DNA of 64,000 bases from Streptomyces sp. NBC_01341 (GTDB lineage Bacteria; Actinomycetota; Actinomycetes; Streptomycetales; Streptomycetaceae). Location: assembly GCF_035946055.1 (NCBI RefSeq), contig NZ_CP108364.1:3286001-3350000 (forward strand). Direction: 5' to 3'. Shown here one piece after another: positions 16,107 through 23,282 of the stretch (the first letter of the stretch is position 1; each line of letters starts with the position of its first letter). Below the pieces are notes generated by a model, which saw nothing but the letters and a program-made list of their open reading frames with translations, did not search any database and was not told where the DNA came from. Both the position numbers and the translations under genes were made by a program.

Positions 16107-17081
16107 ATGCACCGGAAACCCGACGAGAAGTACCCGCCGGCCGAGCCCCACGACCACGGGATGCTCGACGTGGGTGACGGCAACCTCGTGTACTGGGAGG
16201 TCTGCGGCAACCCGGCCGGCAAACCCGCCCTCGTCGTGCACGGCGGCCCGGGCTCGGGGTGCACCGCACGGCCCCGGCAGTACTTCGACCCGGACCTCTA
16301 CCGTGTCGTGCTCTTCGACCAGCGCAACTGCGGCCGCTCCACCCCGCACGCGAGCGACCCCGCGGCGGACATGCGGCACAACACGACGGCCCACCTGATC
16401 GCCGACATGGAACGCCTGCGCACCCGTCTCGGCATCGAGAAGTGGCTGCTGTACGGGGGCTCCTGGGGCTCCACCCTGATCCTCGCGTACGCCGAGGAAC
16501 ACCCGGAGCGGGTCTCCGAGATCGTGATCCCGGCGGTGACGACGACCCGGCGCAGCGAGATCGACTGGCTGTACCGGGGCGCCGGGCAGATCTTCCCCGA
16601 GGCCTGGGACCTGTTCCGGGCGGGCGTGCCGGAGGCGGACGGCCCCGGCGGGCTCGTCGCCGCGTACGCACGGCGGATGGAGAGCCCGGACCCCCGGGTG
16701 CGGGCCAGGGCCACGGCCGACTGGTGCGCCTGGGAGGACGCGGTGCTCTCCACGGAGACGTACACCGGCCCGCCGCCCTACAGCGGCAGGCCGGAACGCG
16801 CCCAGCAGGCGTTCGTCCGGATCTGCGCGCACTACTTCTCGCACGGGGCCTGGCTGGAGGAGGGCCGGCTGATCCGCGACGCGGGCCGCCTGGCCGGCAT
16901 CCCCGGCGTACTCGTGCACGGCCGATTCGACCTGGGCGGCCCGCTCATCACCGCGTGGGAACTGGCCAGGGCCTGGCCCGACGCGGAGCTGACCGTGATC
17001 CCCGACGCGGGCCACCTCGGCGGCGCGGCGACCTCGCGGGCCGTGCTGGCAGCTCTGGACCGGTTCGCCGTGCGCGCGTGA
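16107..17081 (+). CDS. pip: Proline iminopeptidase (prolyl aminopeptidase)
   Basis: 324 residues of peptidase family S33. It releases N-terminal proline from peptides in the cytoplasm. The oxyanion motif HGGPGSG is near 46-52, the DQRNCGRSTPH segment typical of Pip follows, and the nucleophile elbow GGSWGS has Ser119. The cap domain and the C-terminal GRFD and DAGH motifs carry the catalytic Asp and His. It starts 11 bp after nadE on the same strand and is probably cotranscribed with it. Confidence 0.93.
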   Translation: MHRKPDEKYPPAEPHDHGMLDVGDGNLVYWEVCGNPAGKPALVVHGGPGSGCTARPRQYFDPDLYRVVLFDQRNCGRSTPHASDPAADMRHNTTAHLIADMERLRTRLGIEKWLLYGGSWGSTLILAYAEEHPERVSEIVIPAVTTTRRSEIDWLYRGAGQIFPEAWDLFRAGVPEADGPGGLVAAYARRMESPDPRVRARATADWCAWEDAVLSTETYTGPPPYSGRPERAQQAFVRICAHYFSHGAWLEEGRLIRDAGRLAGIPGVLVHGRFDLGGPLITAWELARAWPDAELTVIPDAGHLGGAATSRAVLAALDRFAVRA

Positions 17082-17117
17082 ACCCCCCTTGCTTCGAGCC
17101 CGCTCGAAGGAGTTGGC

Positions 17118-18122
17118 TTGGGCTCCATGAAGTACACGCAGCTCGGACGCACCGGACTCAAGGTCAGCCGCCTCGTGCTGGGGACGATGAACTTCGGCCC
17201 CCAGACCAACGAGAGCGACAGCCACGCCCTCATGGACGCAGCCTTGGAGGGAGGAGTCAACGTCTTCGACACCGCGAACGTCTACGGCTGGGGCGAGAGC
17301 AAGGGCCGCACCGAGGAGATCCTCGGCACCTGGTTCGCGCAGGGCGGCGAGCGCCGCGACAAGGTCGTGCTCGCCACCAAGGTCTACGGCAACATGGGGG
17401 CCGACGGCGAGGCATGGCCCAACCACGACAAGCTGTCCGCCCTGAACATCCGCCGGGCCGTCGACGCCAGCCTCAAGCGCCTGCAGACGGATCACATCGA
17501 CCTGTACCAGTTCCACCACGTCGACAGGTCCACCCCGATCGACGAGATCTGGCAGGCCATCGACGTCCTGATCCAGCAGGGCAAGATCCTGTACGCCGGC
17601 TCGTCCAACTTCTCGGGCTACAAGATCGCCCAGGCCAACGAGCGCGCCCGGCAGCGGGGAAGCTACGGCCTGGTCAGCGAGCAGTGCATCTACAACCTGA
17701 TGCAGCGCGGCGCCGAGATGGAGGTCATCCCGGCCTCCCAGGAGTACGGCCTCGGGGTCATCCCGTGGTCGCCGCTGAACGGCGGGCTGCTCGGCGGCGC
17801 GATCCGCAAGGAGCGTGAGGGCGGCGGCGCCCGGTCCACCTCCGGCCGGTCCGCCGAAGCGCTGGCCGACCCGAAGGTGCGGGAGCGGGTCCAGGCGTAC
17901 GAGGACCTGCTGGAGAAGCACGGCCTGGAGCCAGGCGAGACCGGCCTCGCCTGGCTGCTGACGCGGCCCGGCGTCACCGGACCGATCTCCGGCCCGCGCA
18001 CACGGGAGCAGCTCGACTCCGCGCTGCGTGCGGTGGAACTGGAGCTGTCCGACGAGGTGCTCTCCGCCCTGGACGAGATCTTCCCGGGGCCGGGCCCGTC
18101 GCCGGAGAACTTCGCCTGGTAG
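17118..18122 (+). CDS. Aldo/keto reductase
   Basis: 334 residues, a (beta/alpha)8-barrel NADPH-dependent oxidoreductase. Family signatures are visible: NVFDTANVYGWGESKGRTEE with the catalytic Asp and Tyr, KVVLATKVYG with the catalytic Lys, HIDLYQFHHVD with the His, and the C-terminal cofactor segment ISGPRTREQL. The start is read as TTG at 17118 because AAGGAG lies six bases upstream; the ATG at 17127 would place it 15 bases away. It resembles voltage-channel-beta-like aldo/keto reductases. Substrate unknown. It stands 36 bp after pip. Confidence 0.92.
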   Translation: MGSMKYTQLGRTGLKVSRLVLGTMNFGPQTNESDSHALMDAALEGGVNVFDTANVYGWGESKGRTEEILGTWFAQGGERRDKVVLATKVYGNMGADGEAWPNHDKLSALNIRRAVDASLKRLQTDHIDLYQFHHVDRSTPIDEIWQAIDVLIQQGKILYAGSSNFSGYKIAQANERARQRGSYGLVSEQCIYNLMQRGAEMEVIPASQEYGLGVIPWSPLNGGLLGGAIRKEREGGGARSTSGRSAEALADPKVRERVQAYEDLLEKHGLEPGETGLAWLLTRPGVTGPISGPRTREQLDSALRAVELELSDEVLSALDEIFPGPGPSPENFAW

Positions 18123-18144
18123 GACACGGCAGGCGCGCGGCCGT

Positions 18145-18167
18145 CCTGGGGGGCTCAGCCCCCCAGG
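18145..18167. terminator. Perfect 10-bp hairpin at the end of the aldo/keto reductase gene
   Basis: CCTGGGGGGC (18145-18154), TCA loop, GCCCCCCAGG (18158-18167). The loop is the stop codon of the small minus-strand frame at 18155-18244, so this one hairpin ends both convergent units. Confidence 0.65.
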
Positions 18168-18244
18168 GCGGCCGCCGCGGCGACGAGGACGAACATCAGC
18201 ACGAGCACGGCCGCCATGATGCGGTTTCTGGTCTTCGGGTCCAC
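18155..18244 (-). CDS. 29-residue single-pass membrane peptide
   Basis: A GTG at 18244 encodes a basic start (MDPKTRNR) followed by one hydrophobic helix (IMAAVLVLMFVLVAAAAALG) and a stop inside a terminator hairpin. The composition is that of real short Streptomyces membrane peptides with an inside-positive N-terminus. The upstream site is weak (GGCTCCTC region), so expression is uncertain. Not a family I can name. Confidence 0.55.
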   Translation of the reverse strand: MDPKTRNRIMAAVLVLMFVLVAAAAALGG

Positions 18245-18467
18245 GCGAGGAGCCTAGCCGCCCCGCTCACCGCCCCAGTCGCCAGGCCCGCACCACCCAC
18301 CTCGCAGCGGGGCGCCGGCGGCGGATTCCGGCGGCAGGACCGCGGCGAAGAGTCTCTGGCCGCTCGTGCGGCGAACGTCCTTGCGTCCCGACGTGTCCGG
18401 GGGGCCCGGGCCTATCGTTGCACTACGCGGCTGCCCGCGCTGTGCGGCAGCGTGGAGGAGCGCCACG

Positions 18468-18920
18468 ATGACCGTCGTCGACGACAGGATCGAGATGGCC
18501 GACACCAGCGACGAGCGCACCCTGGACATGATGTTCGAGTGGCTTGAGCCCACCCCCGAGGGATTCAAGGTCGAGATCGTCGAGGGGAACAGCTTCGCGT
18601 GCGACGTCGTGGCGCTGAGCGAGGAGGCCTCGGCAGATGCCAAGGGCCACTGGCGCTACCAGGACATCGAGTTCGTCGCCGAGGTGATCTCCAAGGACAC
18701 CGCCGCGAACGACTACGGCCCGAAGAAGGCCACGTACGCCACCGCGGGCGTACCCGTGTACCTGATCATCGACCCCTACACGGGGACATGGCACCTCCAC
18801 ACGATTCCCAAGGACGCCGAGTACCGCAGCGTGCTGAGCCTCGACTTCGGCACCCCGGTCGACCTGACCGGCACCCGCGTCGGCCTCGCGCTCCGGACGG
18901 ACAGGTTCCCCCGCGACTGA
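18468..18920 (+). CDS. Uma2 (DUF820) nuclease-fold protein, internally shortened
   Basis: 150 residues. Uma2 proteins are PD-(D/E)XK-fold proteins of about 185-195 residues, expanded in Streptomyces. The normal start (RTLDMMFEWLEPTPEGFKVE, IVEGN) and normal end (FACDVVALSEEA, EFVAEVISKDTAANDYGPKK, PVYLIIDPYTG) are joined in frame at IVEGN-S-FACD. The usual SPQ..H..I..I helix and about 40 residues are missing. The EVIS and K residues of the core remain. It may be a stable but altered protein or a decaying copy. ATG at 18468 follows GGAGGAGCGCC. Confidence 0.8.
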   Translation: MTVVDDRIEMADTSDERTLDMMFEWLEPTPEGFKVEIVEGNSFACDVVALSEEASADAKGHWRYQDIEFVAEVISKDTAANDYGPKKATYATAGVPVYLIIDPYTGTWHLHTIPKDAEYRSVLSLDFGTPVDLTGTRVGLALRTDRFPRD

Positions 18921-18927
18921 AACGAGA

Positions 18928-18959
18928 ACGCCGCCCCCTCCGGCAGGAGGGGGCGGCGT
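18928..18959. terminator. Bidirectional intrinsic terminator
   Basis: ACGCCGCCCCCTCC (18928-18941), GGCA loop, and its perfect 14-bp complement (18946-18959) lie between the convergent Uma2 and MFS genes. Confidence 0.8.
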
Positions 18960-18971
18960 ACACGGCCGTGC

Positions 18972-20306
18972 TCAGGCAGCCGTCGCCAGCTGCTCGCGCG
19001 GGACGAACCGTACGTGCGGGCGGCCGGGGCGCAGGTCGACCTTGATGCGCAGGCCGCCGACGCGGGTCAGGGCGAAGCCCACACCGAGGGCGGCCAGCAT
19101 CGAGATCGCCCCGCCGACCGCCATGCCGGTCCGGGCACCGTAGGTGTCGCTGATCCAGCCGACGATCGGGGCGCCCACCGGAGTACCTCCGGCGAAGACC
19201 ATCATGTAGAGGCTCATGACGCGGCCCCGCATCTCCGGGTCCGCGGCCATCTGGACGCTCGTGTTGGCGCTGATGTTGGTCGTGAGGCCGATCATGCCGA
19301 TCGGGACGAGCAGCAGCGAGAACAGCCAGACGGACGGCGACAGCGACGCGGCGATCTCCAGGACACCGAACACGGTGCCCGCGCCCACCAGCATCCGCAG
19401 CCGCGAGGAACGGCGGCGGGCGGCGAGCAGTGCTCCGGCCAGCGAGCCGGCCGCCATGAGGATGTTGAAGAACGAGTACATCCCGGCGCCGCCGTGGAAG
19501 ATGTCGTCCGCGAAGGCCGTCAGGAAGATCGGGAAGTTGAAGCCGAACGTGCCGACGAAGCCGACCAGGACGATCGGCCACACCAGCTCGGGTCTGCCCG
19601 ACACGTAGCGCAGCCCTTCGCGGAGCTGCCCCTTGGCGCGCTTGACGGTCACGGACGGGTGAAGCTCGCTCGTCCGCATCATCAGCAGCCCGACGAGCGG
19701 CGCCGCGAACGAGAGGCCGTTCAGCAGGAAGGCCCAGCCGCTGCCGACCGTGGTGATCAGGACACCCGCGACGGCGGGGCCGATGAGCCGGGCGGACTGG
19801 AAGTTCGCCGAGTTCAGACTGACGGCGTTGCGGAGTTGCGCGGGGCCGACCATCTCGGACACGAACGACTGGCGCGCGGGGTTGTCGACGACCGTCACCA
19901 TGCCGAGGAGGAACGCGATCAGGTACACGTGCCAGACCTGGACGACGCCGGAGAGGGTCAGGGCGGCGAGCGCGAGGCCGCACATGCCGAGCGCCGCCTG
20001 GCTGATGAGCAGCAGCCGCCGCTTCGGGAGCCGGTCGGCGATGACGCCTCCGTACAGGCCGAAGAGCAGCATCGGGAGGAATTGGAGGGCCGTGGTGATA
20101 CCGACGGCGGCGGCGGACCCGGTGAGGCTCAGGACGAGCCAGTCCTGCGTGATGCGGGACATCCAGGTACCGGTGTTGGAGATCACGGCGCCCGTGGCGA
20201 ACAGGCGGTAGTTGCGTATCTTCAGCGACGAGAAGGTCCCGCCGGTCTTGCTCTCGTGGGTGGACGTCGGTGCGGGGGCGGAGTCTGCTCCGGATCCCGT
20301 ACTCAA
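18972..20306 (-). CDS. MFS transporter (EntS/drug-efflux type)
   Basis: 444 residues with about 12 predicted membrane helices and a central loop. The motif A-like GGVIADRLPKRRLLL between helices 2 and 3 and the DNPARQSFVSEMV segment are typical of the MFS_3 enterobactin-exporter-like group. A proton-driven exporter of a drug or metabolite is likely. It starts 94 bp downstream of a MarR regulator on the same strand, with which it should share a transcript. Substrate cannot be assigned. Confidence 0.9.
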   Translation of the reverse strand: MSTGSGADSAPAPTSTHESKTGGTFSSLKIRNYRLFATGAVISNTGTWMSRITQDWLVLSLTGSAAAVGITTALQFLPMLLFGLYGGVIADRLPKRRLLLISQAALGMCGLALAALTLSGVVQVWHVYLIAFLLGMVTVVDNPARQSFVSEMVGPAQLRNAVSLNSANFQSARLIGPAVAGVLITTVGSGWAFLLNGLSFAAPLVGLLMMRTSELHPSVTVKRAKGQLREGLRYVSGRPELVWPIVLVGFVGTFGFNFPIFLTAFADDIFHGGAGMYSFFNILMAAGSLAGALLAARRRSSRLRMLVGAGTVFGVLEIAASLSPSVWLFSLLLVPIGMIGLTTNISANTSVQMAADPEMRGRVMSLYMMVFAGGTPVGAPIVGWISDTYGARTGMAVGGAISMLAALGVGFALTRVGGLRIKVDLRPGRPHVRFVPREQLATAA

Positions 20307-20400
20307 AAGGGTTCGCCTCCTCGGGCGTATACGGCGGTCGGACTGACGGGGATGTGGACGTGGACGCCGCGGGCTGCCGGCCCGGGTGCCACGCCTGGGA

Positions 20401-20847
20401 TCACAGGTGGGCGAGCTTCTCCAGCACGGGCGCGGCGGCCCGCAGCGTCTCCCACTCCTCCTCGTCCAGGCCCTCGGCGAGGTCGGCCAGCCAGGCGTTC
20501 CGCTTGGAGCGGCTCTCGGCGAGCATGGCTTCCGCCTGCTCGGTCCGGCTGACCATCTTCTGCCGACGGTCGTCGGGGTGCGGTTCCAGTCTGACCAGGC
20601 CCTTGGCTTCCAGCAGCGCGACGATGCGGGTCATCGACGGGGGCTGCACGTGCTCCTTGCGGGCCAGCTCACCGGGGGTGGCGGATCCGCAACGGGCCAG
20701 AGTGCCGAGCACCGACATCTCGGTGGGGCTCAGCGACTCGTCGACTCGCTGGTGCTTCAGGCGTCGGCCCAGCAGCATCACGGCGGAGCGAAGGGAGCTC
20801 ACGGCGGCGGCACTTTCGCCGTCGTGGATCAGGTCAGGCATGTTCAT
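20401..20847 (-). CDS. MarR-family repressor of the adjacent MFS pump
   Basis: 148 residues with a winged helix: SPTEMSVLGTLARCGSATPG, ELARKEHVQPPSMTRIVALL, EAKGLVRLEPHPDDRRQKMV, which contains the DDRR wing loop typical of MarR. It precedes the MFS gene and likely represses both genes until a substrate binds. Its promoter region carries CATTAGC repeats and a TTAGC(N3)GCTAA palindrome beside the start. Confidence 0.92.
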   Translation of the reverse strand: MNMPDLIHDGESAAAVSSLRSAVMLLGRRLKHQRVDESLSPTEMSVLGTLARCGSATPGELARKEHVQPPSMTRIVALLEAKGLVRLEPHPDDRRQKMVSRTEQAEAMLAESRSKRNAWLADLAEGLDEEEWETLRAAAPVLEKLAHL

Positions 20848-20872
20848 TAGCGTAACTCATTAGCTCTGCTAA
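20845..20872. promoter_or_regulatory. Probable MarR operator
   Basis: Directly upstream of the marR start are two copies of CATTAGC and the inverted repeat TTAGC-TCT-GCTAA (20860-20872), in an AT-rich patch that stands out from the surrounding GC. Position and symmetry fit an autoregulatory MarR site. Confidence 0.5.
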
Positions 20873-20975
20873 ATACCAACCGGTGGTACACGCGCGAGAA
20901 TCTGATCACCCGAACGAGTGAGTATGGGCCGGAAACCGCCCCGGAACGGCCATCCGTGCCGCGACCCTGCTTGGC

Positions 20976-21191
20976 ATGGGATCGACAGTGCTCAGCCTGC
21001 GCATAGACGGTGAGCTGCTCGAGCGGCTCCGCCGGCACGCCGCCAGACGCGGCATGACCGTCCAGGACTACGTGGTCAGGACGCTCGTACGCGACGATTT
21101 CGACGAACGCTTCCACGCGGCCGTCGACGAGACGGAGAAGTTCTACGGGGCGGACCCCCGTCACCCGGACCCGGCCGACCGGGTCACCTGA
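20976..21191 (+). CDS. Ribbon-helix-helix (Arc/CopG-like) small protein
   Basis: 71 residues. STVLSLRIDGELLERLRRHA followed by ARRGMTVQDYVVRTLVRDDF is the beta-strand plus two helices of ribbon-helix-helix DNA-binding proteins, many of which are antitoxins. No toxin gene adjoins it: the next frame is a purine permease on the other strand. It is probably a stand-alone regulator or an orphan antitoxin. Start ATG at 20976. Confidence 0.75.
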   Translation: MGSTVLSLRIDGELLERLRRHAARRGMTVQDYVVRTLVRDDFDERFHAAVDETEKFYGADPRHPDPADRVT

Positions 21192-21230
21192 CGGAGATCC
21201 GCCCCGCAGGGGTGGAACGTCCGTACGCGC

Positions 21231-22682
21231 CTACGCGAGGCCGAGCCCCGGCATCGCGTAGTAGAAGACGAAGACCGCTGACACCACGTACATGGCGGTC
21301 GGCACCTCACGCCCCCGGCCCGCCACCAGGCGCATCACGCTGAAGGTGATGCAGCCGATGCCGATGCCGTTGGTGATCGAGTACGTGAACGGCATCATCA
21401 GCATCGCGAAGAAGGCCGGGACCGCGAGCGTCATGTCGCTCCAGTCCACGTCCCGCACATTGCCCGCGAGAATCAGGAACCCGACCGCGATCAGGGCCGG
21501 AGTGGCCGCCTGCGAGGGAACCATCGTCGCCAGCGGCGTCAGGAACAGCGCCACCGTGAAGAGCAGCCCGCTCACCACGCTCGCCAGCCCGGTGCGGGCT
21601 CCTTCGCCGACGCCCGCCGTGGACTCCACGAAGCACGTCGAGGCGGAGGACGAGCTCAGACCGCCCGCCGCGACGGCGACACCGTCGACGAACAGGACCC
21701 TGTTGATGCCCGGGAAGTTGCCGTTCCTGTCCATCAGCTTCGCCTCGTCGCCGACACCGAGGATGGTGCCCATCGCGTCGAAGAAGCAGGACAGCAGCAC
21801 GGTGAAGACGAAGAGGATGCCGGTCACCACCCCGACCTTCCCGAAGCCGCCGAACAGGCTGACGTGGCCGATCAGACCGAAGTCGGGCGACGACACCGGA
21901 TTCCCGGGCCACTTCGGGACGGTCAGGCCCCAGGCGTCGGCCGGCAGGTCCGCGACGGCCTCGATGACCAGCGCCAACACCGTCATGACGACGATGGAGA
22001 TCAGGATCGCGCCGGACACCTTGCGCACGATCAGCCCGAGGGTCAGCAGCGTGCCGAGGATGAAGACCAGCACGGGCCAGCCGTGGAGGTGACCGTCATT
22101 GCCGAGCTGCAGCGGCACCGTGGTGTGCGCGGCGTCCGGGATGCGGGAGACGAAGCCCGAGTCGACCAGGCCGACCAGCAGCACGAACAGGCCGATGCCC
22201 ATCGCGATGCCCTTGCGGAGCGACCGCGGCACGGCGTTCATCACACGCTCCCGCAGCCCGGTCGCGACCAGCAGCATCACGACGATGCCGGCCAGCACGA
22301 CCATGCCCATGGCGTCGGCCCAGCTCATCCGGGGGGCTAGCTGGAGGGCGACGACGGTGTTGACGCCGAGACCGGCGGCGAGCGCGATCGGCACGTTGCC
22401 GATGACACCCATCAGGAGCGTGGAGAACGCGGCCGCCAGCACGGTGGCCGTGACGAGCTGGCCACCGTTGAGCTGGTGCCCGTACATGTCCTTCGCGCTG
22501 CCGAGGATGATCGGGTTCAGCACGATGATGTACGCCATGGCGAAGAACGTGGCGAAACCGCCACGGATCTCGCGGGCGACCGTCGACCCCCGCTCGGAGA
22601 TCTTGAAGTAGCGATCGAGGGTGCCGAGCGACTGCTGTGGCCCCTGAGGCTGACCGACCGGAGCGGTGGCCGAGGAAGACAT
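21231..22682 (-). CDS. NCS2/AzgA-family purine permease
   Basis: 483 residues with about 12-14 membrane helices. The N-terminal ERGSTVAREIRGGFATFFAM, AYIIVLNPIIL, GLGVNTVVA and SCFFDAMGTILGVGDEA segments are characteristic of AzgA/PbuG-type adenine, guanine and hypoxanthine proton symporters. It should import purine bases for salvage. Upstream is an unusually AT-rich stretch (about 22715-22800), and divergent from it is a DUF2530 gene. No purine riboswitch fold was recognised upstream. Confidence 0.93.
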   Translation of the reverse strand: MSSSATAPVGQPQGPQQSLGTLDRYFKISERGSTVAREIRGGFATFFAMAYIIVLNPIILGSAKDMYGHQLNGGQLVTATVLAAAFSTLLMGVIGNVPIALAAGLGVNTVVALQLAPRMSWADAMGMVVLAGIVVMLLVATGLRERVMNAVPRSLRKGIAMGIGLFVLLVGLVDSGFVSRIPDAAHTTVPLQLGNDGHLHGWPVLVFILGTLLTLGLIVRKVSGAILISIVVMTVLALVIEAVADLPADAWGLTVPKWPGNPVSSPDFGLIGHVSLFGGFGKVGVVTGILFVFTVLLSCFFDAMGTILGVGDEAKLMDRNGNFPGINRVLFVDGVAVAAGGLSSSSASTCFVESTAGVGEGARTGLASVVSGLLFTVALFLTPLATMVPSQAATPALIAVGFLILAGNVRDVDWSDMTLAVPAFFAMLMMPFTYSITNGIGIGCITFSVMRLVAGRGREVPTAMYVVSAVFVFYYAMPGLGLA

Positions 22683-22860
22683 GTATGACCTTCAGTCGTG
22701 CATGGGGGGATGAATGCCGTCAAAATTTGGATGTTCACACGAATGAATTGAGTCATCCATTAAGCAGATTCAGTATGAATACATAAGCCAAAGATCGCTA
22801 TCTCCGCGCGTAGACCCTTGCGCCGACTGGCCCCGTAGCGCCCCCGGCTAGACTGGCCGC
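22683..22860. promoter_or_regulatory. AT-rich divergent promoter region
   Basis: This 178-bp gap between the purine permease and DUF2530 genes contains a run (about 22715-22800) much richer in A and T than the rest of the window, with GAATGAATTGAGTCATCC- and AAGCAGATTCAGTATGAATA-like segments. It should hold the permease promoter and operator. No site could be matched to a known regulator. Confidence 0.45.
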
Positions 22861-23139
22861 ATGGAGAAGTGGACACCGAAGCACGAGGCACCCGAGCCCC
22901 TGGAGGGTCCCGTCGTCGCCACCATCACCGGCGGCACGATCCTCTGGTTCGTCCTCTTCCTCGTGCAGGTCCCCTTCTACGGATGGTTCGACGACCGCGG
23001 GCACGCCTGGTGGATCTGGGTCTGCCTGGCCGGTGCCGGACTGGGCCTGATCGGCATCTGGTACGTCCGGGGACGTGACGCGGCGCTCAAGCGGGCCGCC
23101 GCGCAGGCCGGTACCGGCGGGGACACCGCGCAGCACTGA
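22861..23139 (+). CDS. DUF2530 membrane protein
   Basis: 92 residues with two transmembrane helices (ITGGTILWFVLFLVQVPFYG and WWIWVCLAGAGLGLIGIWYV) and a charged C-terminus. DUF2530 proteins are short actinobacterial membrane proteins of unknown function and are often found next to AzgA-type purine permeases, as here. ATG at 22861. Confidence 0.88.
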   Translation: MEKWTPKHEAPEPLEGPVVATITGGTILWFVLFLVQVPFYGWFDDRGHAWWIWVCLAGAGLGLIGIWYVRGRDAALKRAAAQAGTGGDTAQH

Positions 23140-23282
23140 CGTCCGGGCGCCGGCCCCTCTGCCTCACCCTTACGGCATACCCCGCGTCATCCCGCAGACC
23201 TCGGGACCTCCCTCTCCTCCTCCGGCCTGATCTTCCGGCGCCCGGCGGGTGAATCACGCGTTCCGCCCGTACGGTCGGAATC

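Noticed and set aside
22683..22860. Possible purine riboswitch upstream of the AzgA-type permease
   Set aside because: No three-way junction with the conserved loops could be drawn; the region is merely AT-rich.
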